64,000 nt of DNA from CAYNLK01 sp964398055 (GCA_964398055.1 CAYNLK010000006.1:124001-188000); one strand, 5' to 3'; counted from the stretch's first letter, positions 34,409 through 44,048 are shown. Numbers and translations: made by a program. The notes: a model not told the origin generated them from the letters alone.

Positions 34409-35944
34409 ATGGATAATACGATTCTATTCTTAACGATTGATGCAATTCTTGGCCTGGTGATCGGTTTTGCCATTGGCTATTACTACCACCGGATCGTTGG
34501 TCAAGGCAAGATAAAATCGGCCCAACAACAGGCTGAAGAGATTATCGCCCAGGCCGAGGCGCGCAGTCGCGAGCTGGATGTCCAGTCAAAGGAAGAAGCT
34601 ATTCAACTGCGCCAGGAAGTTGAGAACGAGGTTAACCGCAAACGCCAGGATCTCGAGCGCCAGGAAGAAAGATTGCAGAAACGGCAAGAGAGTCTGGATC
34701 GACGTTTTGAAAATATGGAAAAGCGGGAACGTATCTTGAACAAACGTCAAAGCCAGATCGATAAACGGACCAATGAGCTGGAGAAACTGAACGAGCAAAG
34801 ATTGGCCGAATTGGAACGGGTGTCGAGTCTGACTCGGGACGAGGCCAAAGAAGAGCTGATAAAAATGGTCGAGGTCGAGGCCCGCCAGGATATGGCCCGG
34901 GTCATCCGGCAGGTTGAGGCCGACATCAAGCAGGAGGCCGACCGCAAGGCCCGCGAAATCGTGACCATGGCCATTCAACGGATTGCCACGGAGCAGGTGT
35001 CGGAAACGGTCGTATCGGCGGTGCCGTTGCCCAGCGACGATATGAAGGGCCGGATCATTGGCCGCCAGGGGCGCAATATTCGCGCTTTTGAGAACACCAC
35101 CGGCGTTGATGTGATCGTTGATGACACCCCGGAAGCGATCATCCTGAGCGGCTTCGACCCGGTTCGCCGTGAAATTGCTCGCCTGGCTATGAGCCGCCTG
35201 ATCACCGATGGGCGTATCCACCCCGCGCGCATTGAAAAGCTGGTGGCCAAAGCCCGCGAGGAGGTTGAACAAACGATCATCGAGGAAGGTGAGCAGGCTG
35301 TCTACGAAGCCGGCGTGCATCGCCTCCATCCCGATCTGGTCAAATTGTTGGGCCGGTTGAAGTATCGCACCAGCTATGGCCAGAACCAGCACGCTCACGC
35401 CATCGAGGCGTCGCGGCTGGCCGTGATTATTGCCAATGAAGTGGGGGCCGATGTGGAGATTTGCCGGGAGGGCGCTTTGTTGCACGACATCGGCAAAGCG
35501 GTTGACCATGAAATCGAAGGGCCGCACGCCATCATTGGGGCCGATATTGCCAAACGGTGTGGGATCAAGCCGGAAGTGATCAACTGTATCGCCTCGCACC
35601 ACCACGAAGTGGAGCAAGAGTCGCTGGAAGCGGTCATCGTTGAAATTGCCGATGCCATCTCCGGGGCCAGACCCGGCGCTCGCCGCGAGAGCCTGGAAAA
35701 CTACGTCAAACGGATCAAGGCGCTGGAAGATGTGGCCCACTCTTTCAAAGGCGTGGAAGAAGCCTTTGCCATTCAGGCCGGCCGGGAAATCCGGATCATT
35801 GTGCGGCCGGAAGACGTGGACGATTACGCCGCCATCAAGATGTCCAAGGATATCGCCCGCCAGGTTGAAGAAAGTCTGGAATATCCCGGCCAGATCAAAG
35901 TGACCGTTATTCGTGAAACCCGGGCCGTGGACTACGCCAAATAG
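34409..35944 (+). CDS. rny: Ribonuclease Y
   Basis: 511 residues, the usual size. A single N-terminal membrane anchor (about 5-25) leads into a long charged coiled coil (about 30-180). A KH domain (GRIIGRQGRNIRAFENTTGVD, IILSGFDPVRREIAR) and an HD hydrolase domain (ALLHDIGKAVDHE, ASHHHEVEQES) follow. It is an endoribonuclease that starts mRNA decay at the membrane. Its own terminator follows at 35958-35988. The ribosome site is distant (GGGGGAAAG). Confidence 0.96.
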   Translation: MDNTILFLTIDAILGLVIGFAIGYYYHRIVGQGKIKSAQQQAEEIIAQAEARSRELDVQSKEEAIQLRQEVENEVNRKRQDLERQEERLQKRQESLDRRFENMEKRERILNKRQSQIDKRTNELEKLNEQRLAELERVSSLTRDEAKEELIKMVEVEARQDMARVIRQVEADIKQEADRKAREIVTMAIQRIATEQVSETVVSAVPLPSDDMKGRIIGRQGRNIRAFENTTGVDVIVDDTPEAIILSGFDPVRREIARLAMSRLITDGRIHPARIEKLVAKAREEVEQTIIEEGEQAVYEAGVHRLHPDLVKLLGRLKYRTSYGQNQHAHAIEASRLAVIIANEVGADVEICREGALLHDIGKAVDHEIEGPHAIIGADIAKRCGIKPEVINCIASHHHEVEQESLEAVIVEIADAISGARPGARRESLENYVKRIKALEDVAHSFKGVEEAFAIQAGREIRIIVRPEDVDDYAAIKMSKDIARQVEESLEYPGQIKVTVIRETRAVDYAK

Positions 35945-35957
35945 CGACACGGTGAAA

Positions 35958-35988
35958 GGCGACGGCGTTAAACCGTCGCCATTTTTTT
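35958..35988 (+). terminator. Intrinsic terminator after rny
   Basis: Stem GGCGACGG (35958-35965) / CCGTCGCC (35973-35980), loop of 7 nt, then ATTTTTTT. Confidence 0.9.
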
Positions 35989-37123
35989 ACAGCCGCCCCT
36001 GCATACTGCTGGCGTAGCCGGTCAACTCGACGTAGCCATACCCCTGCTGCGTTCCCTCGATTTCAACCGCGCCTTCCCAATAGGTGGTCGAAAGTCGCAG
36101 TTCTTGCTGCGGCAGCAACGGCTTGATCTGTAACTCGATGCCTTCACTGGGAATGGCCAAGTTCCAGGCGGCCGGATACGTGGCCCCGCTGGCCGGGCTG
36201 GTCCACGTAGCCAGAGTGGTGATTGCCACGTCGGCCAGCGATAGAGGGCGGATTGTGCCGTCGGGATAGACCAGGCTGCCGCCCGAAACCTGTTCGGCGC
36301 TGTTGTCTTCTTTGCGCAAGAAGGCGTACATGATTTCTCGCCCGTCCGCTAATTGCAGGGAGAACCAATCCCAGCCCACCACATCTTCACCCAAACTGGA
36401 GGTGCTCCACTCGTGATCCTTCCAGGCCGCGCCGGTCACCCTAAATGTTCCCCGCGGGGTGGTGATGACACCGCCGGCTTTAAGATTCGTCATTGAGTAG
36501 TAGTAGCTGGCGTTGCCGGGGGTGCTGCTTTTCCGGCTGAGTCCCTGCTCACCGTGCAAAACAATCGGCTTGGCCTGTTCCAGAGTCAACTCCAGGGCGA
36601 TGTCGTCCGCCTGAGCCTTGAGCTTGACCTGTCCAGGCGCGATTTCTCTGGCCTGCCAATCGTCCAGCCAAACGTGGTACGGCTCGCTCTCGGCGCCGGC
36701 CAAACCGGGGCTGCCCCGGCTGAACCGTTCGTGAAAAGTGAAACTCTGGCCGGTCACGTCGGTAACGGTGAAGTGGGCAAAATAGATTTGATTACTGCCC
36801 CACTCGGACTCCCGCTCGGCCAGGCTCGGAGTCAACCCCCGCCGGAAAAAGGTCAATTGAAAGCCGTAGCGGTTGCCCACAGCATCGGCCAGGTTGCCGG
36901 TGTAGTACCACCATTCCAGTTGGTACTCCGGGTGTTGTCCCAGGTCAGCCGGGAAGTTGATCGGGATGACCTTATCGGCCCGGGCATATTGGCTGGTACC
37001 TTCAGCCGTTACCAGGCTGTCAACATTGGCCCTGATTTCCGCACCCGTTCCCACCCGGTCAAAGCGAGCAATGACAAAACCGGAGGCAATCAATAAAATC
37101 AAAATAACCGCGATTAAACGCAT
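35987..37123 (-). CDS. Lipocalin-like (CrtC/AttH) extracytoplasmic protein
   Basis: 378 residues. An N-terminal membrane anchor (MRLIAVILILLIASG) precedes a double lipocalin-like beta-barrel. Motifs are YQLEWWYYTGNL, YGFQLTFFRRG, FAHFTVTD, WKDHEWSTS and WDWFSLQL, typical of the hydroxyneurosporene synthase/AttH fold. The name does not imply carotenoid chemistry. It is the last gene of a unit with an ABC ATPase and FtsX-type permease, a trio seen in many bacteria, so it probably binds or hands over a lipid-like molecule outside the membrane. Confidence 0.82.
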   Translation of the reverse strand: MRLIAVILILLIASGFVIARFDRVGTGAEIRANVDSLVTAEGTSQYARADKVIPINFPADLGQHPEYQLEWWYYTGNLADAVGNRYGFQLTFFRRGLTPSLAERESEWGSNQIYFAHFTVTDVTGQSFTFHERFSRGSPGLAGAESEPYHVWLDDWQAREIAPGQVKLKAQADDIALELTLEQAKPIVLHGEQGLSRKSSTPGNASYYYSMTNLKAGGVITTPRGTFRVTGAAWKDHEWSTSSLGEDVVGWDWFSLQLADGREIMYAFLRKEDNSAEQVSGGSLVYPDGTIRPLSLADVAITTLATWTSPASGATYPAAWNLAIPSEGIELQIKPLLPQQELRLSTTYWEGAVEIEGTQQGYGYVELTGYASSMQGRL

Positions 37124-37154
37124 TCTATCACCTCAACGAGGGGGGTAGTTTTGA

Positions 37155-37182
37155 GTGTTAAGTGTTGAGTGTTACGTGTTGC
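37155..37182. repeat. Heptamer tandem repeat (GTGTTNN)
   Basis: Four 7-mers GTGTTAA, GTGTTGA, GTGTTAC, GTGTTGC in the gap between the permease and lipocalin-like genes. Confidence 0.65.
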
Positions 37183-37218
37183 GTACCATCTGACCATTTG
37201 TTACACTTGCCCTGCGGG

Positions 37219-37239
37219 TTCGCTATTCGCTATTCGCTT
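37219..37239. repeat. Heptamer tandem repeat (TTCGCTA)
   Basis: Two perfect copies of TTCGCTA and one TTCGCTT, abutting the stop codon of the FtsX-type permease. The unit is identical to that of the long array at 46135-46218. Confidence 0.7.
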
Positions 37240-39805
37240 ATTCCTCCCGCAGCGCCGCCGCAATCTCCATTTTAGCCAATCTCAGCACCGGATAAACCCC
37301 GGCCAGCAGCGCCGCTACCAGGGCGACCAGCAGGGCCATCAGGAAAATGGCCGGATTGAGGCTTAACTGGAGCGACCAGCCGAAGGAGCGCAGGTTGATG
37401 ACATAGATCAGGATGATTGCCAGAGCCAGGCCCACCGGCAGCGACATCAGACCGGCGGTCAGCCCCATCAGGGCCGTCTCCAGCAGCGTCTTGTTCCACA
37501 GTTGGGGAATGCTCATGCCGTTGGCCCGCAGCGTCCCGAGTTCCCGCGTTCGTTCCAGTTGCAGCGCCATCAGGGTGCTTAACACGCCGATGAAGGCGAC
37601 GACCGTCGCCAGCAGCCGCAGCGCCGCAGTGATGGTAAACGTCCGGTCGAACACCTCCAGGGCATTCTCTTTGATGCCCCGATTCGAGTCGACGGCCAGG
37701 CTGTAGCGGCCGGCAAATTCAGCTTGCAAGCGGCGGGCCATCTCGTCGGCTTGGGGCGCCAGCCCGGGCGCCAGGAACAAGCCAATGTTCGACACGCCCT
37801 CATCTTGCCAGTGGCGGCGATAGGCGGCCAGCCGCATCAACACATAGCCTGTTTCCGGGGCGGCGTAGTCGTAAAAGATGCCGGCGACCGGAAAAGATTG
37901 CGGCCCCCGGTCGGTGACCAGAGTCAATTCGGAGGGCTGGTCAAGGGGCAGACCATTGCGCCGGGCAAATACCTCCGAAACCATCACCGCGCCCTGATCG
38001 AGAGCGGCATATAGCTCAGCCGGGTTGCCCATAGCCCACAGCAGCGGCCGATTTGCTTCATTGGGTTGGGGGCTAAAGGCCCGCACCTCGACCTCGCCGT
38101 AGTTGGCCGAAAATACCTGGGCAGTGCGCAACAACGAGACGTAGGTCACGCCCTCGATTTGGCGGGCCTCCTCGATGAAGGCCGGGTCGATCTCGCCGGC
38201 CAGGCGCAATTCCTGGCCGGCCGGACTGACGTAGATGTCGGCGACCAGTACCTGGTCCAGCCAGATGACAATGGTGTGGCGGAAGGAGTCGATCATCACG
38301 CTCACGCCGATGATGACCGTGACGGCCAGCATCAGCGCGGCGATGGTCACCGAGGTGCGGCTGAGCGACCGGGTGATGTCCCGCGGGGCCATCGTACCGA
38401 CCAGGCCAAAACTCCGGCCGGTCAGGGGGCGGAGCAGCCCCATCAGCCGTTGGGTCGCCAGGGGAGTCAGCAGGGCCGCGCCCAGCAGGATGATGAACAG
38501 CGCCGTAAAACTAAGGCCCAGCGCCTGGCTGGAGTAACGGAGTAATAACCAGCCGCCCGCGATCATCACCACTCCGGCAATGGATAAACCGGGGATCAAT
38601 TTTTGCAGCCGGCTTTCCTGCTCGGAGCGCTTGAGGGTGCTGCTGGGCGGTGTTGTGGTCGCTTCCAGGGCCGGGATGAACGCGGCCAGCAGGCTGGCAG
38701 CCAGGCCGGCCAGCAGCCCCTTGTAAAGCGTCCACGGCGAGAGCGACACGGCCCGGACGGTCAGGGTAAAGTAGAGGTCATTGATCGTTTGGGTCACCAG
38801 GCCAACCAGCCCGCGCCCCAGCAGGATGCCCAACCCCAGGCCGATGACCGCGCCCAGGGCGCCCAGCGCCAGCGCCTCGGTCAGCACCAGGCCAAAGATT
38901 TCGCCGCGGGTCACGCCCAGGCAGCGCAGCGTGCCCAGCACCGGTCGCCGTTGCACCACCGAGAAGCTGATGGTGTTGTAGATCAAAAATATGCCCACGA
39001 TCAAGGCCAACAGGCTCAGGGCAGTGAGATTCAGCTCAAAGGCGGCGGTCATCTGGTTGACCGTTTCGTTGCGCAGGGTCGCCGGCTGCAAGCGGACTCC
39101 GGTGGGCAGGCGGTCGATGATGGGTTGGGGGTCAACTTCGGCTGGCAAAATCAGGTCGATATGGCTGAGATAGCCAACCTGCCCCAACAGCTCCTGGGCC
39201 GTGCTGATGTCGCTGAGGATGAGGCCGTTCAAAGCCCGGCGACTGAGGTCATCGCTGGTTTGCAGCAGGCCGACCAGCTTGACCGGTTTCTGTTGACCAT
39301 CGGCCAACAAGGTTAGGGTCTGGCCCGGGGTCAGTTGGTATTGCTCGCCGAGGCTTTGGGAGAGCAAGATGGTGTTGGGTTGGCTGAGTAGTTCAATCAG
39401 CGCTTCGGTAGACAGGCCGCCGGCCCCATCGCCCAGGTAGTTTCTGAAAGGCGCTTCGGCAAACGGATCGACGCCCAGCAGTTGGAGCGGCAGCTCGCCG
39501 GCCTCTGCCAACACTACCAGGCCGGTCACCACCGGAGCAACTTCCGCTAGCCCCAATTCCAGGCGTAACTCCCGGTACAATGACGACGGCAGCCGGTTTG
39601 AGGCCGAGACAAGCTGGTGGGTGGCCTTGCCGACGATGCTGTCGGTGGAGAGGGCAAAGGCCTGGCTGGCGCTGCTGTTAGCCAGGTCAATAGCTACGAT
39701 CATGGCCACCCCCAGCGCCACACCCAAAACCAGCAACAGACTCTGCAAGGGATGTTTGGCGCTGTGGCGCAGGGCCATCAGGGTGAAATGAGACGGTTTT
39801 GTCAT
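37238..39805 (-). CDS. FtsX-like ABC transporter permease
   Basis: 855 residues. A membrane helix near the N-terminus (LLLVLGVALGVAMIVAIDLA) is followed by an external MacB-type domain (about 45-255) and three helices of a first FtsX core. A second external domain (about 510-720) and a second FtsX core with C-terminal helices (ALAIILIYVINL, FLMALLVALVAALLAGVYPVL) complete it. Such two-core permeases work with a LolD-like ATPase to move or extract lipids or lipoproteins. Its ATG overlaps the ATPase stop as ATGA (39802-39805). Confidence 0.9.
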   Translation of the reverse strand: MTKPSHFTLMALRHSAKHPLQSLLLVLGVALGVAMIVAIDLANSSASQAFALSTDSIVGKATHQLVSASNRLPSSLYRELRLELGLAEVAPVVTGLVVLAEAGELPLQLLGVDPFAEAPFRNYLGDGAGGLSTEALIELLSQPNTILLSQSLGEQYQLTPGQTLTLLADGQQKPVKLVGLLQTSDDLSRRALNGLILSDISTAQELLGQVGYLSHIDLILPAEVDPQPIIDRLPTGVRLQPATLRNETVNQMTAAFELNLTALSLLALIVGIFLIYNTISFSVVQRRPVLGTLRCLGVTRGEIFGLVLTEALALGALGAVIGLGLGILLGRGLVGLVTQTINDLYFTLTVRAVSLSPWTLYKGLLAGLAASLLAAFIPALEATTTPPSSTLKRSEQESRLQKLIPGLSIAGVVMIAGGWLLLRYSSQALGLSFTALFIILLGAALLTPLATQRLMGLLRPLTGRSFGLVGTMAPRDITRSLSRTSVTIAALMLAVTVIIGVSVMIDSFRHTIVIWLDQVLVADIYVSPAGQELRLAGEIDPAFIEEARQIEGVTYVSLLRTAQVFSANYGEVEVRAFSPQPNEANRPLLWAMGNPAELYAALDQGAVMVSEVFARRNGLPLDQPSELTLVTDRGPQSFPVAGIFYDYAAPETGYVLMRLAAYRRHWQDEGVSNIGLFLAPGLAPQADEMARRLQAEFAGRYSLAVDSNRGIKENALEVFDRTFTITAALRLLATVVAFIGVLSTLMALQLERTRELGTLRANGMSIPQLWNKTLLETALMGLTAGLMSLPVGLALAIILIYVINLRSFGWSLQLSLNPAIFLMALLVALVAALLAGVYPVLRLAKMEIAAALREE

Positions 39806-40542
39806 CTTTCGCTCAAAATCAAATCACCGTTTTTGATCCGATAGACTTTGTTGGCCAGGGGGATGATCTCCGGGTTGTGGCTGGCCATAATCAACGTTTT
39901 GCCGGTCTGGCGGGTCAAATCGAGCAGGAGTTGCAGGATAGTCTGGCCGGTCTCTTCATCCAGATTGCCGGTCGGCTCGTCGGCCAGGAGCAGGGTGGGG
40001 TGGTGAGCGACGGCCCGCAGAATGGCGACCCGCTGCTGCTCGCCGCCGGAGAGGCGGTCAGGAAAGGCCTGCTGGCGGTGGCTCAAGCCAACTTGTTGCA
40101 GTAGTTGTTCGATCTCCTGCGCTTTAACCGGCGTTACCCCGCCATTGAGTTGCAGGGCCAGGGTCACATTCTCGTAGACGGTCAGGGTGGGGATGAGGTT
40201 GAAGAATTGGAAGATGAAGCCGATATGTTCGCGGCGGAACAGGGTCCGCTGGCGCTCGCTCAGCCGGTTGATGGCGACGTTATTGACGAAAATGTCGCCG
40301 TGGTCGGGCGCGTCGATGCCGCTGATCAGGTTGAGCAGGGTGCTCTTGCCGGAACCGCTATGGCCGAGCAGGAGGATGAATTCGCCGCGGTTAAACGAGA
40401 CGTTGAGATTATCCAGAATAATCCGGCTCTGTTTGCCCTCGGTGTAAGATTTGGTGACGTTTTCCAGCCGGACCAGGGCCGAGCCGGGCAAAGTTGCCGG
40501 CTCATGGTCAGCCTGTTTCAAGGGTGAGGCGAATAGCTCCAT
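39802..40542 (-). CDS. ABC transporter ATP-binding protein (LolD/MacB type)
   Basis: 246 residues. Walker A GHSGSGKST, Q-loop IFQFFNLIPTLTVYENV, signature LSGGEQQRVAILRAV, Walker B LLLADEPTGNLD, and switch His in MASHNPEI. ATG at 40542 follows GAGGAGG; an upstream ATG at 40581 lacks a ribosome site. First gene of the three-gene export unit. Confidence 0.95.
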   Translation of the reverse strand: MELFASPLKQADHEPATLPGSALVRLENVTKSYTEGKQSRIILDNLNVSFNRGEFILLLGHSGSGKSTLLNLISGIDAPDHGDIFVNNVAINRLSERQRTLFRREHIGFIFQFFNLIPTLTVYENVTLALQLNGGVTPVKAQEIEQLLQQVGLSHRQQAFPDRLSGGEQQRVAILRAVAHHPTLLLADEPTGNLDEETGQTILQLLLDLTRQTGKTLIMASHNPEIIPLANKVYRIKNGDLILSER

Positions 40543-40599
40543 AAGGGCCTCCTCAGTTTGTTGGTTGCGTGGTTTGACCAAGTGATTGTTCGCAAAATC

Positions 40600-40628
40600 A
40601 CTATATCATATTGTCTATAATTTGTCAA
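40600..40628 (-). promoter_or_regulatory. Strong promoter of the ABC/FtsX unit
   Basis: On the minus strand TTGACA (40623-40628), 17-bp spacer, TATAGT (40600-40605) with an extended TG. Confidence 0.75.
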
Positions 40629-40688
40629 TGTATTGTACGTATTAATTCTATAAACTTGGGATGAATGTGGTGGCGGGTGGGTTGAGGA

Positions 40689-40856
40689 CTATTCTAAGCG
40701 CAAGTTGGGGTCAATAATCCAACCTTCGGCGAGATCACAATCGAGTGGAATGCCGTAGCGCCGGTCTGACTGCAAATAGGCCCAGGCAGCTTGCAGGGCG
40801 CACAGGAGCGCATCGAGCCGGTCGCCGGTAGAGTTTTGGCCGATCACCTGCTCCGA
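40689..40856 (-). pseudogene. C-terminal remnant of a DUF429 (RNase H-like) gene
   Basis: After the stop of the DUF2085 gene the same frame continues for 55 codons: TGDRLDALLCALQAAWAYLQ, then YGIPLDCD and GWIIDPNLRLE, ending at TAG 40689-40691. This matches the end of DUF429 proteins, including the conserved Asp. The N-terminal catalytic part is missing, so it is a truncated relic. Confidence 0.6.
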
Positions 40857-41633
40857 CTAGCTCTGCCGGTTGGGCGATGAAAATTCTCGTTCCAGTAACG
40901 GCCAAACAAAAGCCACCACACCGAAACCAAATAGAAGGCCGCTCGCCAGCCGCAGCAGCGAGTTGAGCGAACCGAACATGTCGCCGGCGGAGAAACTGGC
41001 CGGCAAGAGGCCGCCGGTCAGCGTGACCGCCCACTGGTTGGTTTGGCGAAAATCCAGGCGCAAGGCGTCGTTGATCAGGTGGGTGGTCCCATCAAGGCCC
41101 ATCGGCAGAATGAAGATGACGAAGAGCCGCCAGGTTATCCCTTTTATGGCGCTGCCGCGCTGCCGCAGCAGGGCATAAATTAGCCCAAAAATAAAGATGC
41201 TGGTGTACATCGCCACCATCCGGTCAGACCAGGCCACCTTCCAGCCCAGTTCGGTTGTGCCGATGAATTGACGGCGAATCAACTCATTGCTGATGGTCTC
41301 CAGGGGCACACCCAAAGCCGCGGCGATTTGGGCCTGGGTGTAGCTAAAGTGCGGTCCGAACAGAAACCAGGAGCGCTCCGGCAGTTGGTGACAGAAAAAG
41401 TTGTAGATGAAATAGAGCGCCCGGCCTGGCCAGGTGAGACCCAGAACCATAAAAACGGGGGCAAACCAGGGCAAGATCACAAAAATTCCCCAGGCCGCGT
41501 TGAGCGTAAACAGCCAGTGGCGCTCAAACCAGCGATTAATTCCGGCCGAAGTTGACGATTTGGCCGGTGTAAGCGATTCGGCCATCTGGGTCGAGGAGGC
41601 CCCCGCCGGATGGGGCCGACTGTCGATAGTCAT
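40857..41633 (-). CDS. DUF2085 membrane protein
   Basis: 258 residues with about five membrane helices. The family core FFCHQLPERSWFLFG (with Cys-His) and DGTTHLINDALRLDFRQTNQW are clear. ATG at 41633 follows AAGGAG. The function of the family is not established; the conserved Cys/His suggests metal or heme contact. It is monocistronic and followed by a DUF429 relic in the same frame. Confidence 0.85.
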   Translation of the reverse strand: MTIDSRPHPAGASSTQMAESLTPAKSSTSAGINRWFERHWLFTLNAAWGIFVILPWFAPVFMVLGLTWPGRALYFIYNFFCHQLPERSWFLFGPHFSYTQAQIAAALGVPLETISNELIRRQFIGTTELGWKVAWSDRMVAMYTSIFIFGLIYALLRQRGSAIKGITWRLFVIFILPMGLDGTTHLINDALRLDFRQTNQWAVTLTGGLLPASFSAGDMFGSLNSLLRLASGLLFGFGVVAFVWPLLEREFSSPNRQS

Positions 41634-41825
41634 AATTTGCTCCTTGGTTTGGGTGGCAGCACGGATCGAGTTATCTATAAAGACGATATCATAGCCGCGG
41701 TGGAGGATGATGTCAATCATCCTTGCAGGTGCGGTGAGCGGTCTATCCTCAGCGGTCAGCGGACCGGAAAATAAAAGAAGCCAGGCGACTCCCCGGCCTC
41801 TTTCATCATCAAAACCCACAACCCG

Positions 41826-42803
41826 CTATTTCTCGTTGCGCAGGGCCTCCAGGTCGGCCTCGACCATCATGGCAATTAAACTTTCAAAATTTACTTGCGG
41901 CTCCCACCCTAGCTTGGTCCGGGCTTTGCTGGCGTCACCGATCAGCAAATCGACTTCGGCCGGGCGATAGAAGCGCTCATCGACGACCACGTAATCTTCG
42001 TAATTCAACCCCAGATAAGTAAAGGCCACTTCGCACAGGCGGCGAACCGAGTGGGTTTCACCCGTGGCGATGACGTAATCGTCCGGCTCATCCTGCTGCA
42101 GCATCAGCCACATAGCCCGCACATAGTCACCGGCATAGCCCCAATCTCGCCGGGCTGACAGATTGCCCAGCCGTAGCTCGTCGGCCAGGCCCATCTTGAT
42201 GCGGGCCGCGCCATAGGTAACTTTGTGGGTAACGAACTCTAAGCCGCGGCGGGGGCTTTCGTGGTTGAAAAGGATGCCGGAGCAGGCAAACAGATTGTAA
42301 CTTTCGCGGTAATTGACCGTAATCCAATGGCCGTAAACCTTGGCCACCCCGTAAGGGCTGCGTGGATAGAAGGGGGTATTCTCATTTTGGGGCACTTCGC
42401 GCACTTTGCCAAACATCTCGCTGCTGGAAGCCTGGTAGAAGCGGATCTCCGGGTTGACGATGCGGATGGCATCGAGCATCCGGGTGACGCCCAGAGCGGT
42501 AAATTCACCGGTCAGCACCGGCTGCCGCCACGAGGTCGGCACAAAGGATTGGGCGGCCAGGTTGTAGACTTCGTCCGGCTTGGTTTCGCGCAAAATATCA
42601 ATGAGCGACATCTGATCCAACAGATCGCCCTGGACAATTTCCAGGGCTTCCATTTCCTGCAGATGGGCAATCCGGTCAAAATTGACGGTGCTGCTGCGCC
42701 GGACCATGCCGACTACTTTGTAACCTTGCTCCAACAAAAAGTCGGCCAGATAAGAACCATCCTGGCCGGTAATGCCCGTAATCAGGGCTGTTTTCTGGCT
42801 CAT
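41826..42803 (-). CDS. gmd: GDP-mannose 4,6-dehydratase
   Basis: 325 residues. NADP-binding GITGQDGSYLADFL (residues 9-22), RRSSTVNFDRI, NLAAQSFVPTSW, the catalytic region QASSSEMFG and YxxxK in RSPYGVAKVYGHW, then FNHESPRRGLEFVT. It converts GDP-mannose to GDP-4-keto-6-deoxymannose. The upstream gene encodes the likely reductase, so the product should be GDP-D-rhamnose, a precursor of surface glycans. Confidence 0.95.
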   Translation of the reverse strand: MSQKTALITGITGQDGSYLADFLLEQGYKVVGMVRRSSTVNFDRIAHLQEMEALEIVQGDLLDQMSLIDILRETKPDEVYNLAAQSFVPTSWRQPVLTGEFTALGVTRMLDAIRIVNPEIRFYQASSSEMFGKVREVPQNENTPFYPRSPYGVAKVYGHWITVNYRESYNLFACSGILFNHESPRRGLEFVTHKVTYGAARIKMGLADELRLGNLSARRDWGYAGDYVRAMWLMLQQDEPDDYVIATGETHSVRRLCEVAFTYLGLNYEDYVVVDERFYRPAEVDLLIGDASKARTKLGWEPQVNFESLIAMMVEADLEALRNEK

Positions 42804-42821
42804 AAACCAAATCTCCGTAGC

Positions 42822-43772
42822 TTATTGCTGAACTTCGGCGCGCCAATAATCCAGAACGCGCTTCAAACTCTCTTCGAAGGGTACGGTTGGCGCCCAACCG
42901 GTTTTCGACTTCAATTTGCTGTTATCGGCATAGATGATGGAGATGTCAGACGGCCGCATCCGGCTTTCATCCGGCTCAATGCTGATATCAACATTGGTGT
43001 AGCTGAGCAGCACCTCGAGCAGATAGCGAATCGAGTGAGCCTGGCCAGTGCCGACATTGTAAGCCTCCCCCGGCTCGCCATATTCGACCAACAAGGCGTA
43101 GGCCCGCATCACGTCGACGACGTCGGTGAAATCCCGTTTGGCCGCCAGGTTGCCCACCCGGATGACCGGTTCGGTCAGCCCGGCTTCAATCTGGGCAATT
43201 TGCCGGGCGAAGGAGGCCGCCACAAACACCGGATTTTGGCGCGGGCCGATATGGTTGAAGGCGCGCACGCGCAGCACGTCAACGCCGTGACTCAGAAAGT
43301 ATTGCAGTCCCAAAATGTCTTGAACAACCTTGCTGACGCCGTAAGGATTGTCCGGCCGCAGCGGGGTCTCTTCTTTTACCGGCAACTGGTCCTGGGTCAC
43401 CGGCCCGTACACCTGGTTGGAAGCAACAATCAAGAGACGAGCTCTGGATTTTTGTTTGACCATAGCCTGCAAGATATTAAGCTGGGGCCGGATATTATTC
43501 TCCAGCGTAGCCCACGGGTTAGCCCAGGCAGTGGGGACAAAAGCTTGCCCGGCCAGGTGGTAGATGGCCTCCGGGCAATAGTCGGCCAATAAACCGTTGA
43601 CGACTTCGGCATCTTGCAGGTCGGCGATAACCGGGGTGATTTCTTGATTGAGATGCGACAGGCCGACTCCCTGGTCGCGCGCCACGCCAAAGACCTCGTC
43701 ACCACGGTCCAATAGAGTCTGGGCCAGATGGCCGCCGGCAAAACCGGTGATGCCAGTGATTAATGCTCGCAC
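42822..43772 (-). CDS. rmd: GDP-4-keto-6-deoxymannose reductase (RMD-like)
   Basis: 316 residues, a Gmd-related short-chain dehydrogenase. GITGFAGGHLAQTL near the N-terminus, IYHLAGQAFVPTAW, VASNQVYG and YxxxK in NPYGVSKVVQD, FNHIGPRQNP. It probably reduces the Gmd product to GDP-D-rhamnose, although a second dehydratase or another sugar epimerase cannot be excluded. GTG at 43772 follows AGGAG; the longer frame extends into the promoter. It precedes gmd by 18 bp in the same operon. Confidence 0.85.
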   Translation of the reverse strand: MRALITGITGFAGGHLAQTLLDRGDEVFGVARDQGVGLSHLNQEITPVIADLQDAEVVNGLLADYCPEAIYHLAGQAFVPTAWANPWATLENNIRPQLNILQAMVKQKSRARLLIVASNQVYGPVTQDQLPVKEETPLRPDNPYGVSKVVQDILGLQYFLSHGVDVLRVRAFNHIGPRQNPVFVAASFARQIAQIEAGLTEPVIRVGNLAAKRDFTDVVDVMRAYALLVEYGEPGEAYNVGTGQAHSIRYLLEVLLSYTNVDISIEPDESRMRPSDISIIYADNSKLKSKTGWAPTVPFEESLKRVLDYWRAEVQQ

Positions 43773-43908
43773 GCAGTTTCTCCTGTAAATGGACCTTGTC
43801 CTCTGGCCCCAATTTGGGCGCAATTCCGGGCAAGAGTTGGGACGGAAAATTAGATGGTCAACCGCGCTAGTTTGCCCTGGCGCGTGCCCACTCCTTACAT
43901 AAAAAAGA

Positions 43909-43928
43909 GGGTGGCAGTGTTTGCACCC
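43909..43928 (-). terminator. Possible attenuator in the rmd-gmd leader
   Basis: On the minus strand GGGTG pairs with CACCC (43924-43928 and 43909-43913) and is followed by TCTTTTTT (43901-43908). It lies between the predicted transcript start and the rmd GTG, so it may attenuate. The stem is short. Confidence 0.4.
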
Positions 43929-43940
43929 CCGTGCTGGCTC

Positions 43941-43969
43941 ATTATAGCCCACTTCGATTTCAGCCGCAA
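43941..43969 (-). promoter_or_regulatory. Promoter of rmd-gmd
   Basis: On the minus strand TTGCGG (43964-43969), 17-bp spacer, TATAAT (43941-43946). It is divergent from the dcw promoter 80 bp away. Confidence 0.55.
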
Positions 43970-44048
43970 AGTGGGGTTCAGATAAGCAGGTTGAATAACC
44001 GCCAGGCAACCTGAACAAAACCCAACCTTAAAAATTTCCTTACCCGAC

